From positions 1 to 35,816 of the forward strand of contig CAMDNE010000028.1 in NCBI GenBank assembly GCA_945902745.1: a DNA stretch of 35,816 nt, given 5' to 3'. Source of the DNA: Chitinophaga pinensis (lineage in GTDB: Bacteria; Bacteroidota; Bacteroidia; Flavobacteriales_D; Crocinitomicaceae). Positions 10,016 to 17,402 of this stretch are shown one piece after another (positions within the stretch are counted from its first letter, which is position 1; each line of letters begins with the position of its first letter). The notes under the pieces are model-generated. The model made no database searches and had not been told where the DNA came from. It was given only the letters and a program-made list of their open reading frames with translations. A program made the position numbers and the translations under genes.

Positions 10016-10600
10016 TCAAAGAGATGCAACCAACAAACCGCATTCTGTTTCAATTATCGTATGACTAATTCTATTTTCAGGAAACCAATTCAGGAAATTT
10101 AAACATTCTTCCCTTCTATCAGAGACGTTGTCGGCAAGGATCATTGTTCCGGCTCCAATACACCCCTTCTTCAAAAGGGCCATTAACTGGGCATAGTATT
10201 TATTCTTCTGGGCATCAAAAAATACAATATCATAAAAGCTGTCCAGGCCGGCAATCACCTCTTCCGCATCACCCTCAAGCACTGAAACTGGTACTTGAAG
10301 CCGATCCATTCTTTTCTGAGTACTATTAGCAACTTCTGCATCGAACTCGATCGTATCAACAACACTTTTTGAATGGTCCAAACCCATTACAAGGTAAAGT
10401 GTTGAAAGTCCATGAGCAGTGCCGATCTCAAGAATGCGTTGAGGGTTTTTAGCTAACATCAGCGAAGTAAGGATCTTTCCGGTATCTTTACGGATGGGAT
10501 TTCTCCAACCATATCTGCCCTCTGAGTTAGTATAACTTTCACCTTGTTTATCTAATAACTCGAGTTTCTTAATCTCTTCCCAGACTGATTCTATAATCAT
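10016..10600 (-). CDS. Class I SAM-dependent O-methyltransferase (YrrM/CCoAOMT-like)
   Basis: The 194-residue product has the Rossmann methyltransferase signatures. Motif I is 'ILEIGTAHGLSTLYL'; the acidic motif II end is 'VVDTIEFDAE'; and 'YDIVFFDAQKNKYYAQL' is characteristic of the COG4122/O-methyltransferase family 3, where the Asp binds metal and the substrate hydroxyl. 'MILADNVSDRR' matches the family's post-strand motif. Family members methylate catechols, tRNA hydroxyuridine (TrmR) or other small hydroxylated compounds; the exact substrate is unknown. It is the first gene of the operon with the sulfotransferase and DinB-like genes and has its own promoter-like element upstream. A 60-base hand count in this gene gave 40% G+C against 32% in accC. 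Confidence 0.88.
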   Translation of the reverse strand: MIIESVWEEIKKLELLDKQGESYTNSEGRYGWRNPIRKDTGKILTSLMLAKNPQRILEIGTAHGLSTLYLVMGLDHSKSVVDTIEFDAEVANSTQKRMDRLQVPVSVLEGDAEEVIAGLDSFYDIVFFDAQKNKYYAQLMALLKKGCIGAGTMILADNVSDRREECLNFLNWFPENRISHTIIETECGLLVASL

Positions 10601-10619
10601 ATTTTTGATAATTTGAATA

Positions 10620-10652
10620 TAAAATTAACTCATTAAATGAAAAATTCCAAAA
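10620..10652 (-). promoter_or_regulatory. Predicted promoter of the methyltransferase-sulfotransferase-DinB operon
   Basis: Read on the minus strand, TTTTGG (10652-10647) is followed by exactly 19 bases and TAATTTTA (10627-10620). This fits the Bacteroidota TTTG-N19-TAnnTTTG pattern apart from the last base. The predicted transcript starts near 10613 and has a leader of about 13 bases before the ATG at 10600. Confidence 0.55.
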
Positions 10653-10736
10653 CAATCCTTCTTTAATTACAAATTTTTTCCTTAAATTCATTAAAGCATT
10701 CTTTATCTACACACATGATATATTCAATAATTAAAC

Positions 10737-10781
10737 ATTCCCCTCCATCGGAGGGGTGTCAGCCGCAGGTTGACGGGGTGG
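10737..10781 (+). repeat. Left DUF559-associated double-hairpin repeat
   Basis: Hairpin 1 is CCCCTCC (10740-10746), loop ATC, GGAGGGG (10750-10756). Hairpin 2 is GTCAGCC (10758-10764), loop GCA, GGTTGAC (10768-10774), with one G-T wobble. The unit ends in GGGGTGG (10775-10781). It matches the right copy at 41 of 45 positions. Three of the four differences are in loops, and the fourth keeps base pairing. Confidence 0.85.
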
Positions 10782-10873
10782 TTAATTGCGACAACAAGCA
10801 AGGCGTAGTTGGAACCTACCGCCACCAAAATTTTTCTTTAGTTTTTGACCCTAGATCTTTATATACTAAAGTC

Positions 10874-11293
10874 ATGCGGATTAATGGATCCGTACTTAAG
10901 TCACCCATCATCCAAGAATTACCTCAAAACGCTGAACTATTAAAAAGTGCCAGAGAACTGAGACAAGCCCGAAATCTGCCCGAAGTTCTTTTTTGGATGC
11001 AAGTAACAAAAGGAAGATTTCACCAAATTGATTTTGACAGACAAAAAGTAATCGGAAACTATATTGTAGATTTTTATGTCAAACGGTTACGATTAATTAT
11101 TGAAATTGATGGCTCTAGTCATATCGGGAAAGAAGTATACGACCGCAAAAGGCAAAATTATTTAGAAAGTATGGGGTTAAAAGTTTATCGAATAAGTACA
11201 GGGGATATTAAGTATAGATTGGGTTGTGTGTTGAAGGAATTGGAGAAATATATTATTGAAAATTATTCAATGGGGCAAGAAGAGGTGGAATAA
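10874..11293 (+). CDS. DUF559 (Vsr-like) endonuclease domain protein
   Basis: The product carries a DUF559 domain, a PD-(D/E)xK/Vsr-like nuclease fold. Visible markers are 'VLFWMQVTKGRFHQIDFDRQ', then 'NYIVDFYVKRLRLIIEIDGSSH', with the catalytic Asp of VDFYV and the E-x-D-G-x-x-H cluster intact, then 'YDRKRQNYLESMGLKVYRIS'. The frame is open back to 10715, but that extension translates the left repeat, has no family similarity and is rich in repeat-encoded residues. The ATG at 10874 gives 139 residues, near the family norm of about 120-140. Function is not established for the family; nicking or cleavage of structured or mismatched DNA is plausible by fold. Flanking inverted repeats suggest the gene and palindromes form a unit. 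Confidence 0.85.
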   Translation: MRINGSVLKSPIIQELPQNAELLKSARELRQARNLPEVLFWMQVTKGRFHQIDFDRQKVIGNYIVDFYVKRLRLIIEIDGSSHIGKEVYDRKRQNYLESMGLKVYRISTGDIKYRLGCVLKELEKYIIENYSMGQEEVE

Positions 11294-11316
11294 CAGATAT
11301 CAGCTATTGCTGATTA

Positions 11317-11353
11317 AAATTATTTAAGACAATAAAATTGTCTTAAATAATTT
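11317..11353 (+). repeat. Perfect 16-bp AT-rich hairpin
   Basis: AAATTATTTAAGACAA (11317-11332) is the exact reverse complement of 11338-11353, with a 5-base loop TAAAA. A second small hairpin, ATCAGC (11299-11304)/GCTGAT (11309-11314), lies between it and the DUF559 stop codon. The large hairpin abuts the right 45-base repeat with no gap. It lacks a T tract, so it is not a classic terminator. Confidence 0.8.
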
Positions 11354-11398
11354 CCACCCCGTCAGCCTTTGGCTGACACCCCTCCGGTGGAGGGGAAT
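11354..11398 (-). repeat. Right DUF559-associated double-hairpin repeat
   Basis: This copy is inverted relative to the left one. On the minus strand it reads ATTCCCCTCC, loop ACC, GGAGGGG, T, GTCAGCC, loop AAA, GGCTGAC, GGGGTGG. Both stems are perfect here. It ends only about 9 bases from the accBC terminator hairpin. Confidence 0.85.
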
Positions 11399-11402
11399 AA
11401 AT

Positions 11403-11430
11403 AAAAAAGCCGACTCTAAAGAATCGGCTT
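11403..11430 (-). terminator. Rho-independent terminator after accC
   Basis: On the minus strand, AAGCCGA (11430-11424) pairs with TCGGCTT (11413-11407). The stem continues through TTC/GAG pairing around a TTTA loop and is followed by a T tract at 11408-11403. It lies 24 bases past the accC stop and so closes the long minus-strand core operon. Confidence 0.88.
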
Positions 11431-11453
11431 AAGAAAAAAATATAGTCTATTAA

Positions 11454-12788
11454 TTAAAATTCAAATGTTTCCATGAACTTAGTAGTAAAATTCCCTTTTC
11501 TGAAATCTGGGTTATCCATTAATTTCTGATGGAAAGGAATTGTTGTTTTTACACCTTCAATAATGTATTCATCTAATGCTCGCTTCATTTTAAGAATCGC
11601 TTCTTCACGTGTTTGAGCAACGCAAATTAACTTTCCTATCATTGAGTCATAATTCGATGGAATCGTGTATCCAGCGTATGCATGCGTGTCGATACGAACA
11701 CCGTGTCCACCTGGTGAATGGTAAGAAGTTATTTTTCCTGGTGACGGACGAAAATCATTAAATGGATCTTCAGCGTTTATGCGGCATTGAATTGCATGTA
11801 AATGCGGATAATAATTTTTTCCTGAGATTTTTTCTCCAGCAGCCAATTTGATTTGCTCCTTAATCAAGTCATAATCAATAACTTCTTCAGTGATTGTGTG
11901 TTCCACTTGAATACGTGTATTCATTTCCATGAAATAGAAATCTCTGTTTTTATCAACCAAAAATTCTACAGTTCCTACACCTTCATATTTAACAGCTTTT
12001 GCTGCTTTAATAGCTGCTTCTCCCATTTTCTCTCTTAACTCTTCAGTCATGAAAGGAGATGGAGTTTCTTCTACTAATTTTTGATGACGACGTTGTATTG
12101 AGCAATCACGTTCAGATAAGTGACAAGCATTTCCATATTGATCCCCTGCGATTTGAATTTCAATATGACGTGGTTCTTCAATGTATTTTTCCATGTACAA
12201 ACCGTCATTTCCAAATGCAGCTCCCGCTTCTTGTCTTGCAGAATCCCATGCAGCTTGCAGATCTTCTTCTTTCCAAACGATGCGCATTCCTTTTCCTCCA
12301 CCACCAGCGGTAGCTTTTAGGATAACTGGGTAAACAACTTGTTTTGCATTTTTGATGCAATCTTCCATGTCCTTAATAAGACCTACAGAACCAGGAATGC
12401 AAGGAACACCAGCTTTAATCATTGTTGCTTTCGCATTGGCTTTGTCGCCCATTCCAGAAATTTGCTCTGGTGTTGCACCAATAAATTTGATTCCGTGCTC
12501 CTGACATACTTTTGAAAATTTCTCATTTTCAGAAAGGAAGCCATAACCAGGATGGATTGCATCAGCATTTGTAATTTCTGCTGCAGCAATAATATTAGCA
12601 ATTGATAAATATGATTTTGAACTTACAGGAGGTCCAATACATACCGCTTCATCAGCAAAACGAACAGGCAAACTATCTTTGTCGGCAGTTGAATAAACGG
12701 CAACAGTTTTAATACCCATCTCTTTACACGTGCGAATAATACGCAATGCTATTTCACCTCTATTGGCAATTAATATTTTTTTGAACAT
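11454..12788 (-). CDS. accC: Acetyl-CoA carboxylase, biotin carboxylase subunit
   Basis: This ATP-grasp enzyme carboxylates the biotin of AccB with bicarbonate, the first half-reaction of malonyl-CoA synthesis. The N-terminal pre-ATP-grasp domain starts '[19 protein letters not shown]'. The glycine-rich ATP loop is '[12 protein letters not shown]', and catalytic and biotin-site residues lie in '[19 protein letters not shown]' and '[16 protein letters not shown]'. The C-terminal biotin carboxylase domain follows with '[17 protein letters not shown]'. The 444-residue length is standard. It is the last gene of the minus-strand run, 63 bases after accB, with a small repeat in that gap. The carboxyltransferase genes accA and accD are not in the window. 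Confidence 0.97.
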   Translation of the reverse strand: MFKKILIANRGEIALRIIRTCKEMGIKTVAVYSTADKDSLPVRFADEAVCIGPPVSSKSYLSIANIIAAAEITNADAIHPGYGFLSENEKFSKVCQEHGIKFIGATPEQISGMGDKANAKATMIKAGVPCIPGSVGLIKDMEDCIKNAKQVVYPVILKATAGGGGKGMRIVWKEEDLQAAWDSARQEAGAAFGNDGLYMEKYIEEPRHIEIQIAGDQYGNACHLSERDCSIQRRHQKLVEETPSPFMTEELREKMGEAAIKAAKAVKYEGVGTVEFLVDKNRDFYFMEMNTRIQVEHTITEEVIDYDLIKEQIKLAAGEKISGKNYYPHLHAIQCRINAEDPFNDFRPSPGKITSYHSPGGHGVRIDTHAYAGYTIPSNYDSMIGKLICVAQTREEAILKMKRALDEYIIEGVKTTIPFHQKLMDNPDFRKGNFTTKFMETFEF

Positions 12789-12796
12789 ACTTCTTT

Positions 12797-12849
12797 AATT
12801 TGGGATTCGGAATTCGGAATTCGGCATTATGAATCCTGAATTTCAAATT
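12797..12849. repeat. Tandem ATTCGGA heptamers within a hairpin-forming spacer
   Basis: The accB-accC spacer contains ATTCGGA twice plus a third ATTCGG (12805-12824). These are bracketed by complementary pairs AATTTG (12797-12802)/CAAATT (12844-12849) and GGATTC (12803-12808)/GAATCC (12831-12836). The transcript could fold between the two genes. It resembles degenerate intergenic repeats rather than a terminator. Confidence 0.5.
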
Positions 12850-12851
12850 GT

Positions 12852-13328
12852 TTAAGCTGGATCTACTAAGAATAATGGTTGATCATATTCAACTGGAGAA
12901 GCATCGTCAACCAATACTTTTACAATTTTACCTGAAACTTCAGATTCAATTTCGTTGAATAATTTCATTGCTTCAATAATACAAATTGTATCACCGTTTC
13001 CAACCATTTGACCAACACTGATGAAAGGCTCTTTGTCTGGACCGTTTGAACGATAGAAAGTTCCAATCATTGGTGATTTTACAACGATATAATTTGCGTT
13101 CTCATCAACAGGAGCTGCTGCTATTGGTGCTGCCGCAACTGGAGCCGCCGCAACTGGAAGAGCTGCTGGAGCTGGAGCACTTGCTTGAACATAAATAGGT
13201 TGATCGTTACCTTTCGATTTATTCTCAGCTTTTATTACAATTTTGAAATCTTTTTGCTCGATTTCAACTTCACTAACCCCTGATTTAGCAACAAATTTTA
13301 TTAGATCTTGTATTTCATGCAGATTCAT
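12852..13328 (-). CDS. accB: Acetyl-CoA carboxylase, biotin carboxyl carrier protein
   Basis: AccB carries the biotin that shuttles carboxyl groups between AccC and AccAD. The C-terminal biotinyl domain contains the biotinylation motif 'IIEAMKLFNEIESE' with the modified lysine at residue 122, and the family 'MIGTFYRSNGPDKEPF' thumb region. A 30-residue Ala/Pro linker of repeated 'AAPVAAAPIAAAPV' type (about 50-73) precedes it. The N-terminal 35 residues form the usual AccB helix ('MNLHEIQDLIKFVAKSGVSE'). At 158 residues it is of normal length. It lies between fabH (37 bases upstream) and accC, a conserved order. Confidence 0.97.
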   Translation of the reverse strand: MNLHEIQDLIKFVAKSGVSEVEIEQKDFKIVIKAENKSKGNDQPIYVQASAPAPAALPVAAAPVAAAPIAAAPVDENANYIVVKSPMIGTFYRSNGPDKEPFISVGQMVGNGDTICIIEAMKLFNEIESEVSGKIVKVLVDDASPVEYDQPLFLVDPA

Positions 13329-13364
13329 ATCTCTTAAATTTTATAATGGTAAAAATAGTTTTTT

Positions 13365-14354
13365 TTATGAATTATACGCCCATTTCAAATAAATTGCACC
13401 CCATGTAAATCCACCACCAAAGGCAGATAAAATAAGCGTGTCACCTTTTTTCAATTGACTTTCGTAATCCCACAAACAAAGAGGTAAAGTTCCTGCTGTA
13501 GTATTTCCGTATTTTTGAATATTAATCATTACTTTTTCTTTCGGAAGTCCCATTCTATTTGCCGTAGCATCAATGATTCTCAAATTGGCTTGATGAGGGA
13601 CTAACCAATCAACATCATCACTTGTTAGGTTATTTTTTTCCATGATTTCAGCGGAAACTTCGGCCATATTCGTAACAGCAAATTTGAAAACTTGCTTTCC
13701 TTCTTGCTTTACGTAATGCAATCTATCTTCAATTGTTTGATGTGTCGGCGGATTTGCTGAGCCACCGCCAGGCTGAATCAAGTAATTTCTCCCAGCACCG
13801 TCAGCTCTTAATATAAAATCCAGAACACCTAATCCCTCTTCATTTGGTTCTAATAAAACAACACCTGCTCCATCACCAAAAATCACACAAGTCGTGCGGT
13901 CTTGGTAATCAATTATTGAAGACATTTTATCAACACCAATAACCAATACTTTTTTGTACTTACCAGTTTCAATGAATTGTGCTCCTGTAGCCAAAGAATA
14001 AATAAAGCCTGAGCAAGCTGCGATCACATCATAACCCCAAGCATTTTTCATCCCTACTTTATCACAAACGACATTCGATGTACTTGGAAAAGGATAATCA
14101 GGTGTTACTGTTCCACAAATTACTAAATCAATATCAAGTGGATCAATTCCTTTTTTTTCTAACAATTGTGAAACTGCCGCAGCTGCCATATCTGAGGAAG
14201 CACCATCTTTCATGATACGTCTTTCCTCAATTCCTGTTCGAGATAAAATCCATTCATTCGACGTGTCAACAATTTCCGCAAGGTCATCATTGGTAAGAAT
14301 ATGTTCAGGAACATACCCTTGAACTCCTGTAATTGCGGCTGTAATCTTTCCCAT
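13365..14354 (-). CDS. fabH: 3-oxoacyl-ACP synthase III
   Basis: FabH condenses acetyl-CoA with malonyl-ACP to start type II fatty acid synthesis. The Cys-His-Asn triad is visible: Cys114 in '[14 protein letters not shown]', His in '[11 protein letters not shown]' and Asn in '[11 protein letters not shown]'. I choose the ATG at 14354 ([17 protein letters not shown]), which matches the family N-terminus and begins one base after the plsX stop. The ATG at 14372 would add six unusual residues and overlap plsX. The product is then 329 residues. Tight coupling with plsX suggests translational coupling. It ends 36 bases before the accB ATG. Confidence 0.96.
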   Translation of the reverse strand: MGKITAAITGVQGYVPEHILTNDDLAEIVDTSNEWILSRTGIEERRIMKDGASSDMAAAAVSQLLEKKGIDPLDIDLVICGTVTPDYPFPSTSNVVCDKVGMKNAWGYDVIAACSGFIYSLATGAQFIETGKYKKVLVIGVDKMSSIIDYQDRTTCVIFGDGAGVVLLEPNEEGLGVLDFILRADGAGRNYLIQPGGGSANPPTHQTIEDRLHYVKQEGKQVFKFAVTNMAEVSAEIMEKNNLTSDDVDWLVPHQANLRIIDATANRMGLPKEKVMINIQKYGNTTAGTLPLCLWDYESQLKKGDTLILSAFGGGFTWGAIYLKWAYNS

Positions 14355-14355
14355 A

Positions 14356-15294
14356 TTAACTAAATGCTTCATTTACCTTAGCAGCTAAGCCCGATTGAGC
14401 AACTTCAAAGGAATGTAATATCATATTTTTAACGGCAATACTATTTGAAATTCCATGACCTATAATCACATTTCCTTTCACTCCTAATATCGGAGTACCA
14501 CCGTAATTCTCATAATTAAATCTATCAAAATACTCGTCTTGAATTCCTCTCATTTTCATTAGAGAATATATTCCTTCAGCTTCTTTCAATACAACATTTC
14601 CGGTGAATCCATCACAAACAACAACATCAGCTTTACCAAAGAAAATGTCTCGTCCTTCTATATTGCCGATAAAATTGATATCGTCAGAATCGGCCATCAA
14701 TTTGTGAGCTGCCAAAGTCAATAAATTTCCTTTCGATTCTTCTTCGCCAATATTCAATAGAGCAACTCGTGGATTTTCAATTCCGTAAACATTTTGAGCA
14801 TACAAGGCACCCAAGACAGCAAATTGATACAAAACATCTGCCTTACAATCTGCATTGGAACCGACATCTAATAATATAGATTTCGAACCGTCAATTTGGG
14901 GCAAAGTGGATGTGATACATGGTCGAATAACTCCAGGAATTGTATTGATTTTATAGATTGCTCCAACCAACATTGCTCCTGTATTTCCTGTACTGGCAAA
15001 TGCCTGAATTTCTTTTTTGGCAAGAAGATCAAATCCAACAGCGATACTGCTATTCGGTTTTTGAGGAATTGCTCTCGTAGGATGATCCTCCATTGTAATA
15101 CAATCTGGTGCATGTACAATTTCGAAATCAGCTAGATTTCCACCTAACGACAAAAGGCCACTAGAGATTTGATCTCTGTCGCCTAATAAAACGATTGTTA
15201 CGTCGTCTGGAAGTTCTTTTTTGGCAAGTATTGCTCCCGAAAGGGTCGCTTCCGGAGCAAAATCACCGCCTAAAACATCAATTCCAATCTTCAT
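14356..15294 (-). CDS. plsX: Phosphate acyltransferase
   Basis: PlsX converts acyl-ACP to acyl-phosphate for phospholipid synthesis at the inner face of the membrane. Family landmarks are the start '[18 protein letters not shown]', then '[15 protein letters not shown]', '[15 protein letters not shown]', '[10 protein letters not shown]', '[11 protein letters not shown]', '[10 protein letters not shown]', '[22 protein letters not shown]' and '[14 protein letters not shown]'. The 312-residue length is normal. It lies between rpmF (29 bases) and fabH (1 base), the same order as in many bacteria (yceD-rpmF-plsX-fabH), linking membrane lipid synthesis with ribosome supply. Confidence 0.97.
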   Translation of the reverse strand: MKIGIDVLGGDFAPEATLSGAILAKKELPDDVTIVLLGDRDQISSGLLSLGGNLADFEIVHAPDCITMEDHPTRAIPQKPNSSIAVGFDLLAKKEIQAFASTGNTGAMLVGAIYKINTIPGVIRPCITSTLPQIDGSKSILLDVGSNADCKADVLYQFAVLGALYAQNVYGIENPRVALLNIGEEESKGNLLTLAAHKLMADSDDINFIGNIEGRDIFFGKADVVVCDGFTGNVVLKEAEGIYSLMKMRGIQDEYFDRFNYENYGGTPILGVKGNVIIGHGISNSIAVKNMILHSFEVAQSGLAAKVNEAFS

Positions 15295-15323
15295 TAAGAA
15301 AGAAAATTAAGTAAAAGCAATAA

Positions 15324-15515
15324 TTAAATTGCCACTTCTTTCTCTGCTAAAACTCTACCTTTATAATAAAGTTTTCCTTCATGCCAGTGTGCATGGTGGA
15401 ACAAATGCGGTTGTCCTGTTGTTGGACATGTTGCAATGTTGTGAGCAACAGCATTCTTATGCGTTCTTCCTTTGTCACGTCTAGTCCTCGATATTTTTCG
15501 TTTAGGATGTGCCAT
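15324..15515 (-). CDS. rpmF: 50S ribosomal protein L32
   Basis: The 63-residue basic protein begins '[20 protein letters not shown]', the standard L32 N-terminus ('MAVPKRKTSKSRRDKRRTH' in many bacteria), and continues '[25 protein letters not shown]'. Only one of the four zinc-binding cysteines of C+ paralogues is kept, as usual in Bacteroidota. It sits between yceD and plsX in the conserved operon. The mRNA also encodes yceD, with a 19-base gap. Confidence 0.97.
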   Translation of the reverse strand: MAHPKRKISRTRRDKGRTHKNAVAHNIATCPTTGQPHLFHHAHWHEGKLYYKGRVLAEKEVAI

Positions 15516-15534
15516 TTTACTTATTTATTTTATT

Positions 15535-16110
15535 TTAATTCAAATTTTTAAGGGGAAACATACTTGGATTTATTGGCATATCATCGCCGTCATCCTCATC
15601 GTCATCCCAATCTTCATCGTCCCAATCATCATCCTCCTCATCTTCTGAGTTTTCTGATTTTTGAGGCATATATTTACTCAACAATTCCATCATTTCTTCA
15701 TTACATTCACCTTTTGGATGAACTAAACGTGATGGAAGTGAAACAGTGATTAATTCATAAATTGAATCATACAAATTAATTTCATAATCATCTGGATGTA
15801 AAACAACCAGTGTTTCATTATCACTTGGCTCTGTGTCAAAGGTGTAAATCAAACGATACTGCCCATTAACGGGGACTTCGTATGCATCATTACAACGATC
15901 ACATTGCGTTGAAACTGTTCCTTTGATCGTAAATTCACCAATCATCATGGTGCCTTTTTTCTCAAATACAAGCTTCACATTCACATTGCCGTTGTGAATA
16001 ATTGAGTATTCTCTATCTTCAAAGAACGCATCATGAATTTCAAATTCAAATTCATGAAACCCAAGTTTCAAGCCTATAAACGGAATAATATATTCTTTTT
16101 TCGTCTTCAC
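15535..16110 (-). CDS. yceD: YceD/DUF177 family protein
   Basis: The protein belongs to the DUF177/YceD family, needed for 23S rRNA accumulation in some bacteria and always found next to rpmF. It shows the CxxC pair 'STQCDRCNDAYEVP' and the downstream Cys in 'HPKGECNEEMM'. The C-terminal third is an extremely acidic tail of Asp, Glu and Trp (about 155-180) before 'PINPSMFPLKNLN'. No ATG fits the family N-terminus. A TTG at 16119 is possible, but the GTG at 16110 starts 'VKTKKEYIIPFIGLKLG', which matches homologues best and sits about 14 bases after the predicted transcription start. I therefore choose GTG, giving 191 residues. Confidence 0.85.
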   Translation of the reverse strand: MKTKKEYIIPFIGLKLGFHEFEFEIHDAFFEDREYSIIHNGNVNVKLVFEKKGTMMIGEFTIKGTVSTQCDRCNDAYEVPVNGQYRLIYTFDTEPSDNETLVVLHPDDYEINLYDSIYELITVSLPSRLVHPKGECNEEMMELLSKYMPQKSENSEDEEDDDWDDEDWDDDEDDGDDMPINPSMFPLKNLN

Positions 16111-16130
16111 GCTGAGCAAAAATTGGAGGG

Positions 16131-16138
16131 CAAAGGTA
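16131..16138 (-). promoter_or_regulatory. Predicted yceD -7 element
   Basis: On the minus strand TACCTTTG matches TAnnTTTG exactly, and transcription would start near 16124. A clear -33 TTTG is lacking. It would drive yceD-rpmF-plsX-fabH-accB-accC separately from pepA-pdxA, whose end lies about 155 bases upstream. Confidence 0.5.
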
Positions 16139-16292
16139 GCATTTTAAACGTAAAATTGTTCATATCTTTTGTTTTTTTTACGAAAAAGATGATTTGACGC
16201 AAAGTGAAGAGCCACACTTTAAAGAAATCTATTAATTATCAATAAATTACCTCGTCAATGTATTTGTTCATCCAAACAAAGAAAAAACCAAA

Positions 16293-17402
16293 TTACTCTA
16301 TATCGCTATTGTTTCTTCTTTTTTCTTTTGGACTTATCGCCAAAGGATTCGCAAAAACCTCTTTCGAAAATTTTCTGTTTCTATAAACATCCATTGCAAC
16401 ATAAATCGCATTGCGCATAGATTGCTCAGAAGCTTTGTTTTGTCCCACAATATCAAATGCAGTTCCATGATCCGGTGAGGTGCGCACAATAGGCAAACCA
16501 GCTGTGTAATTGACACCATCTTCAAAAGCTAAAGCTTTGAATGCTGCTAATCCTTGATCGTGATACATTGCTAAAACACCGTCAAATTGAGAACGTGCAT
16601 TTGAACCAAAAAACCCATCTGCCGGATAAGGTCCAAAAGCCAAAATATCTTCTCCTTTTGCTTGATTAATAGCTGGAGAAATAATTTCTTGTTCTTCCGT
16701 TCCCATTTTACCATTTTCACCTGCATGAGGATTCAATCCGAAGATAGCAATTTTAGGTTTTAAAATTCCAAAGTCTTTTTTCAAACTCGCTTCAAACGTT
16801 TTGATTTTATTCAAGATTTTTTCTTTGGTCAAAGCGGTATTCACATCTTTCAAAGCAATATGCGATGTAACAAGTGCGACTCTCAAATTTCCAGAAACCA
16901 TTAACATCAAAGCATCATCAACACCGGATAAATCCGCTAAATATTCAGTATGACCAGGAAATTTAAAGCCTGATTTTGCCATTGCTTCTTTGGAAATTGG
17001 CGCTGTAACCAAAACATCAATTTTTCCTGAAGCCAAATCTTGTGTTGCTTGTTCCAATGCCAAAAAAGCATATTTCCCACCCGTTTCAGTTGCTTGTCCC
17101 AATTGATATTCTACCTCTTCGTTCCAGACGTTAACCACATTTACTTTACGAATTTGTGCTTCTTCAGCTGTACGACAAGATTGGTAATTGAATTCAAGCT
17201 CTCCTAGTATCTTTTTATAATGCGAGAAAACCTTCGTTGAACCATAGATAATTGGCGTACAGTCCAACAGCAATCTTGAATCATTTAAAGATTTCATGAT
17301 TACTTCAGCACCAATTCCATTGATATCACCAATTGAAATTCCAACCTTGATAGGATTTGGATTTCCTAGTTCCTTCTCCTTTTCTTTGTCTTTTTCTATC
17401 AT
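16293..17402 (-). CDS. pdxA: 4-hydroxythreonine-4-phosphate dehydrogenase
   Basis: PdxA oxidises 4-phosphohydroxy-L-threonine in the DXP-dependent pyridoxal 5'-phosphate pathway. Landmarks are 'VGISIGDINGIGAEVI', 'VTAPISKEAMAKSGFKFPGHTEYLADL' (metal-binding His), 'NPHAGENGKMGTEE', 'GPYPADGFF', 'AMYHDQGLAAFKAL' and 'PIVRTSPDHGTAFDI'. The 369-residue length is normal. It carries a short charged N-terminal extension of Lys/Glu ('MIEKDKEKEKELG') before the conserved start. Its ATG overlaps the end of the aminopeptidase gene by 4 bases (ATGA), so the two are translationally coupled. Confidence 0.96.
   Translation of the reverse strand: MIEKDKEKEKELGNPNPIKVGISIGDINGIGAEVIMKSLNDSRLLLDCTPIIYGSTKVFSHYKKILGELEFNYQSCRTAEEAQIRKVNVVNVWNEEVEYQLGQATETGGKYAFLALEQATQDLASGKIDVLVTAPISKEAMAKSGFKFPGHTEYLADLSGVDDALMLMVSGNLRVALVTSHIALKDVNTALTKEKILNKIKTFEASLKKDFGILKPKIAIFGLNPHAGENGKMGTEEQEIISPAINQAKGEDILAFGPYPADGFFGSNARSQFDGVLAMYHDQGLAAFKALAFEDGVNYTAGLPIVRTSPDHGTAFDIVGQNKASEQSMRNAIYVAMDVYRNRKFSKEVFANPLAISPKEKRRNNSDIE

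Larger units (their letters stand above)
10737..11398. mobile_element. DUF559 nuclease gene bounded by inverted double-hairpin repeats
   Basis: A 45-base repeat occurs once on each side of the DUF559 gene in inverted orientation (10737-10781 and 11354-11398), with an AT-rich perfect hairpin just inside the right copy. The unit of about 660 bases lies between an accessory operon and the accC terminator. The outer ends of both repeats read ATTCCCCTCC. I see no clear target-site duplication beside the repeats. The arrangement resembles a REP/RAYT pair but with a DUF559 nuclease in place of a tyrosine transposase. Mobility is an inference from layout. Confidence 0.55.

Noticed and set aside
10715-10873. 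N-terminal extension of the DUF559 frame to an ATG at 10715
   Set aside because: It translates the left palindromic repeat and has no similarity to the family; the ATG at 10874 gives the normal length.
11853-12320. Plus-strand open frames inside accC
   Set aside because: They are antisense to a fully conserved biotin carboxylase and have no recognisable protein features.
14355-14372. Longer fabH start (MKHLVN)
   Set aside because: It overlaps plsX and adds residues not typical of FabH; the ATG at 14354 begins one base after the plsX stop.
15564-15749. His/Pro-rich plus-strand frame opposite the yceD acidic tail
   Set aside because: It is the complement of Asp/Glu codons in the tail and is not a real gene.
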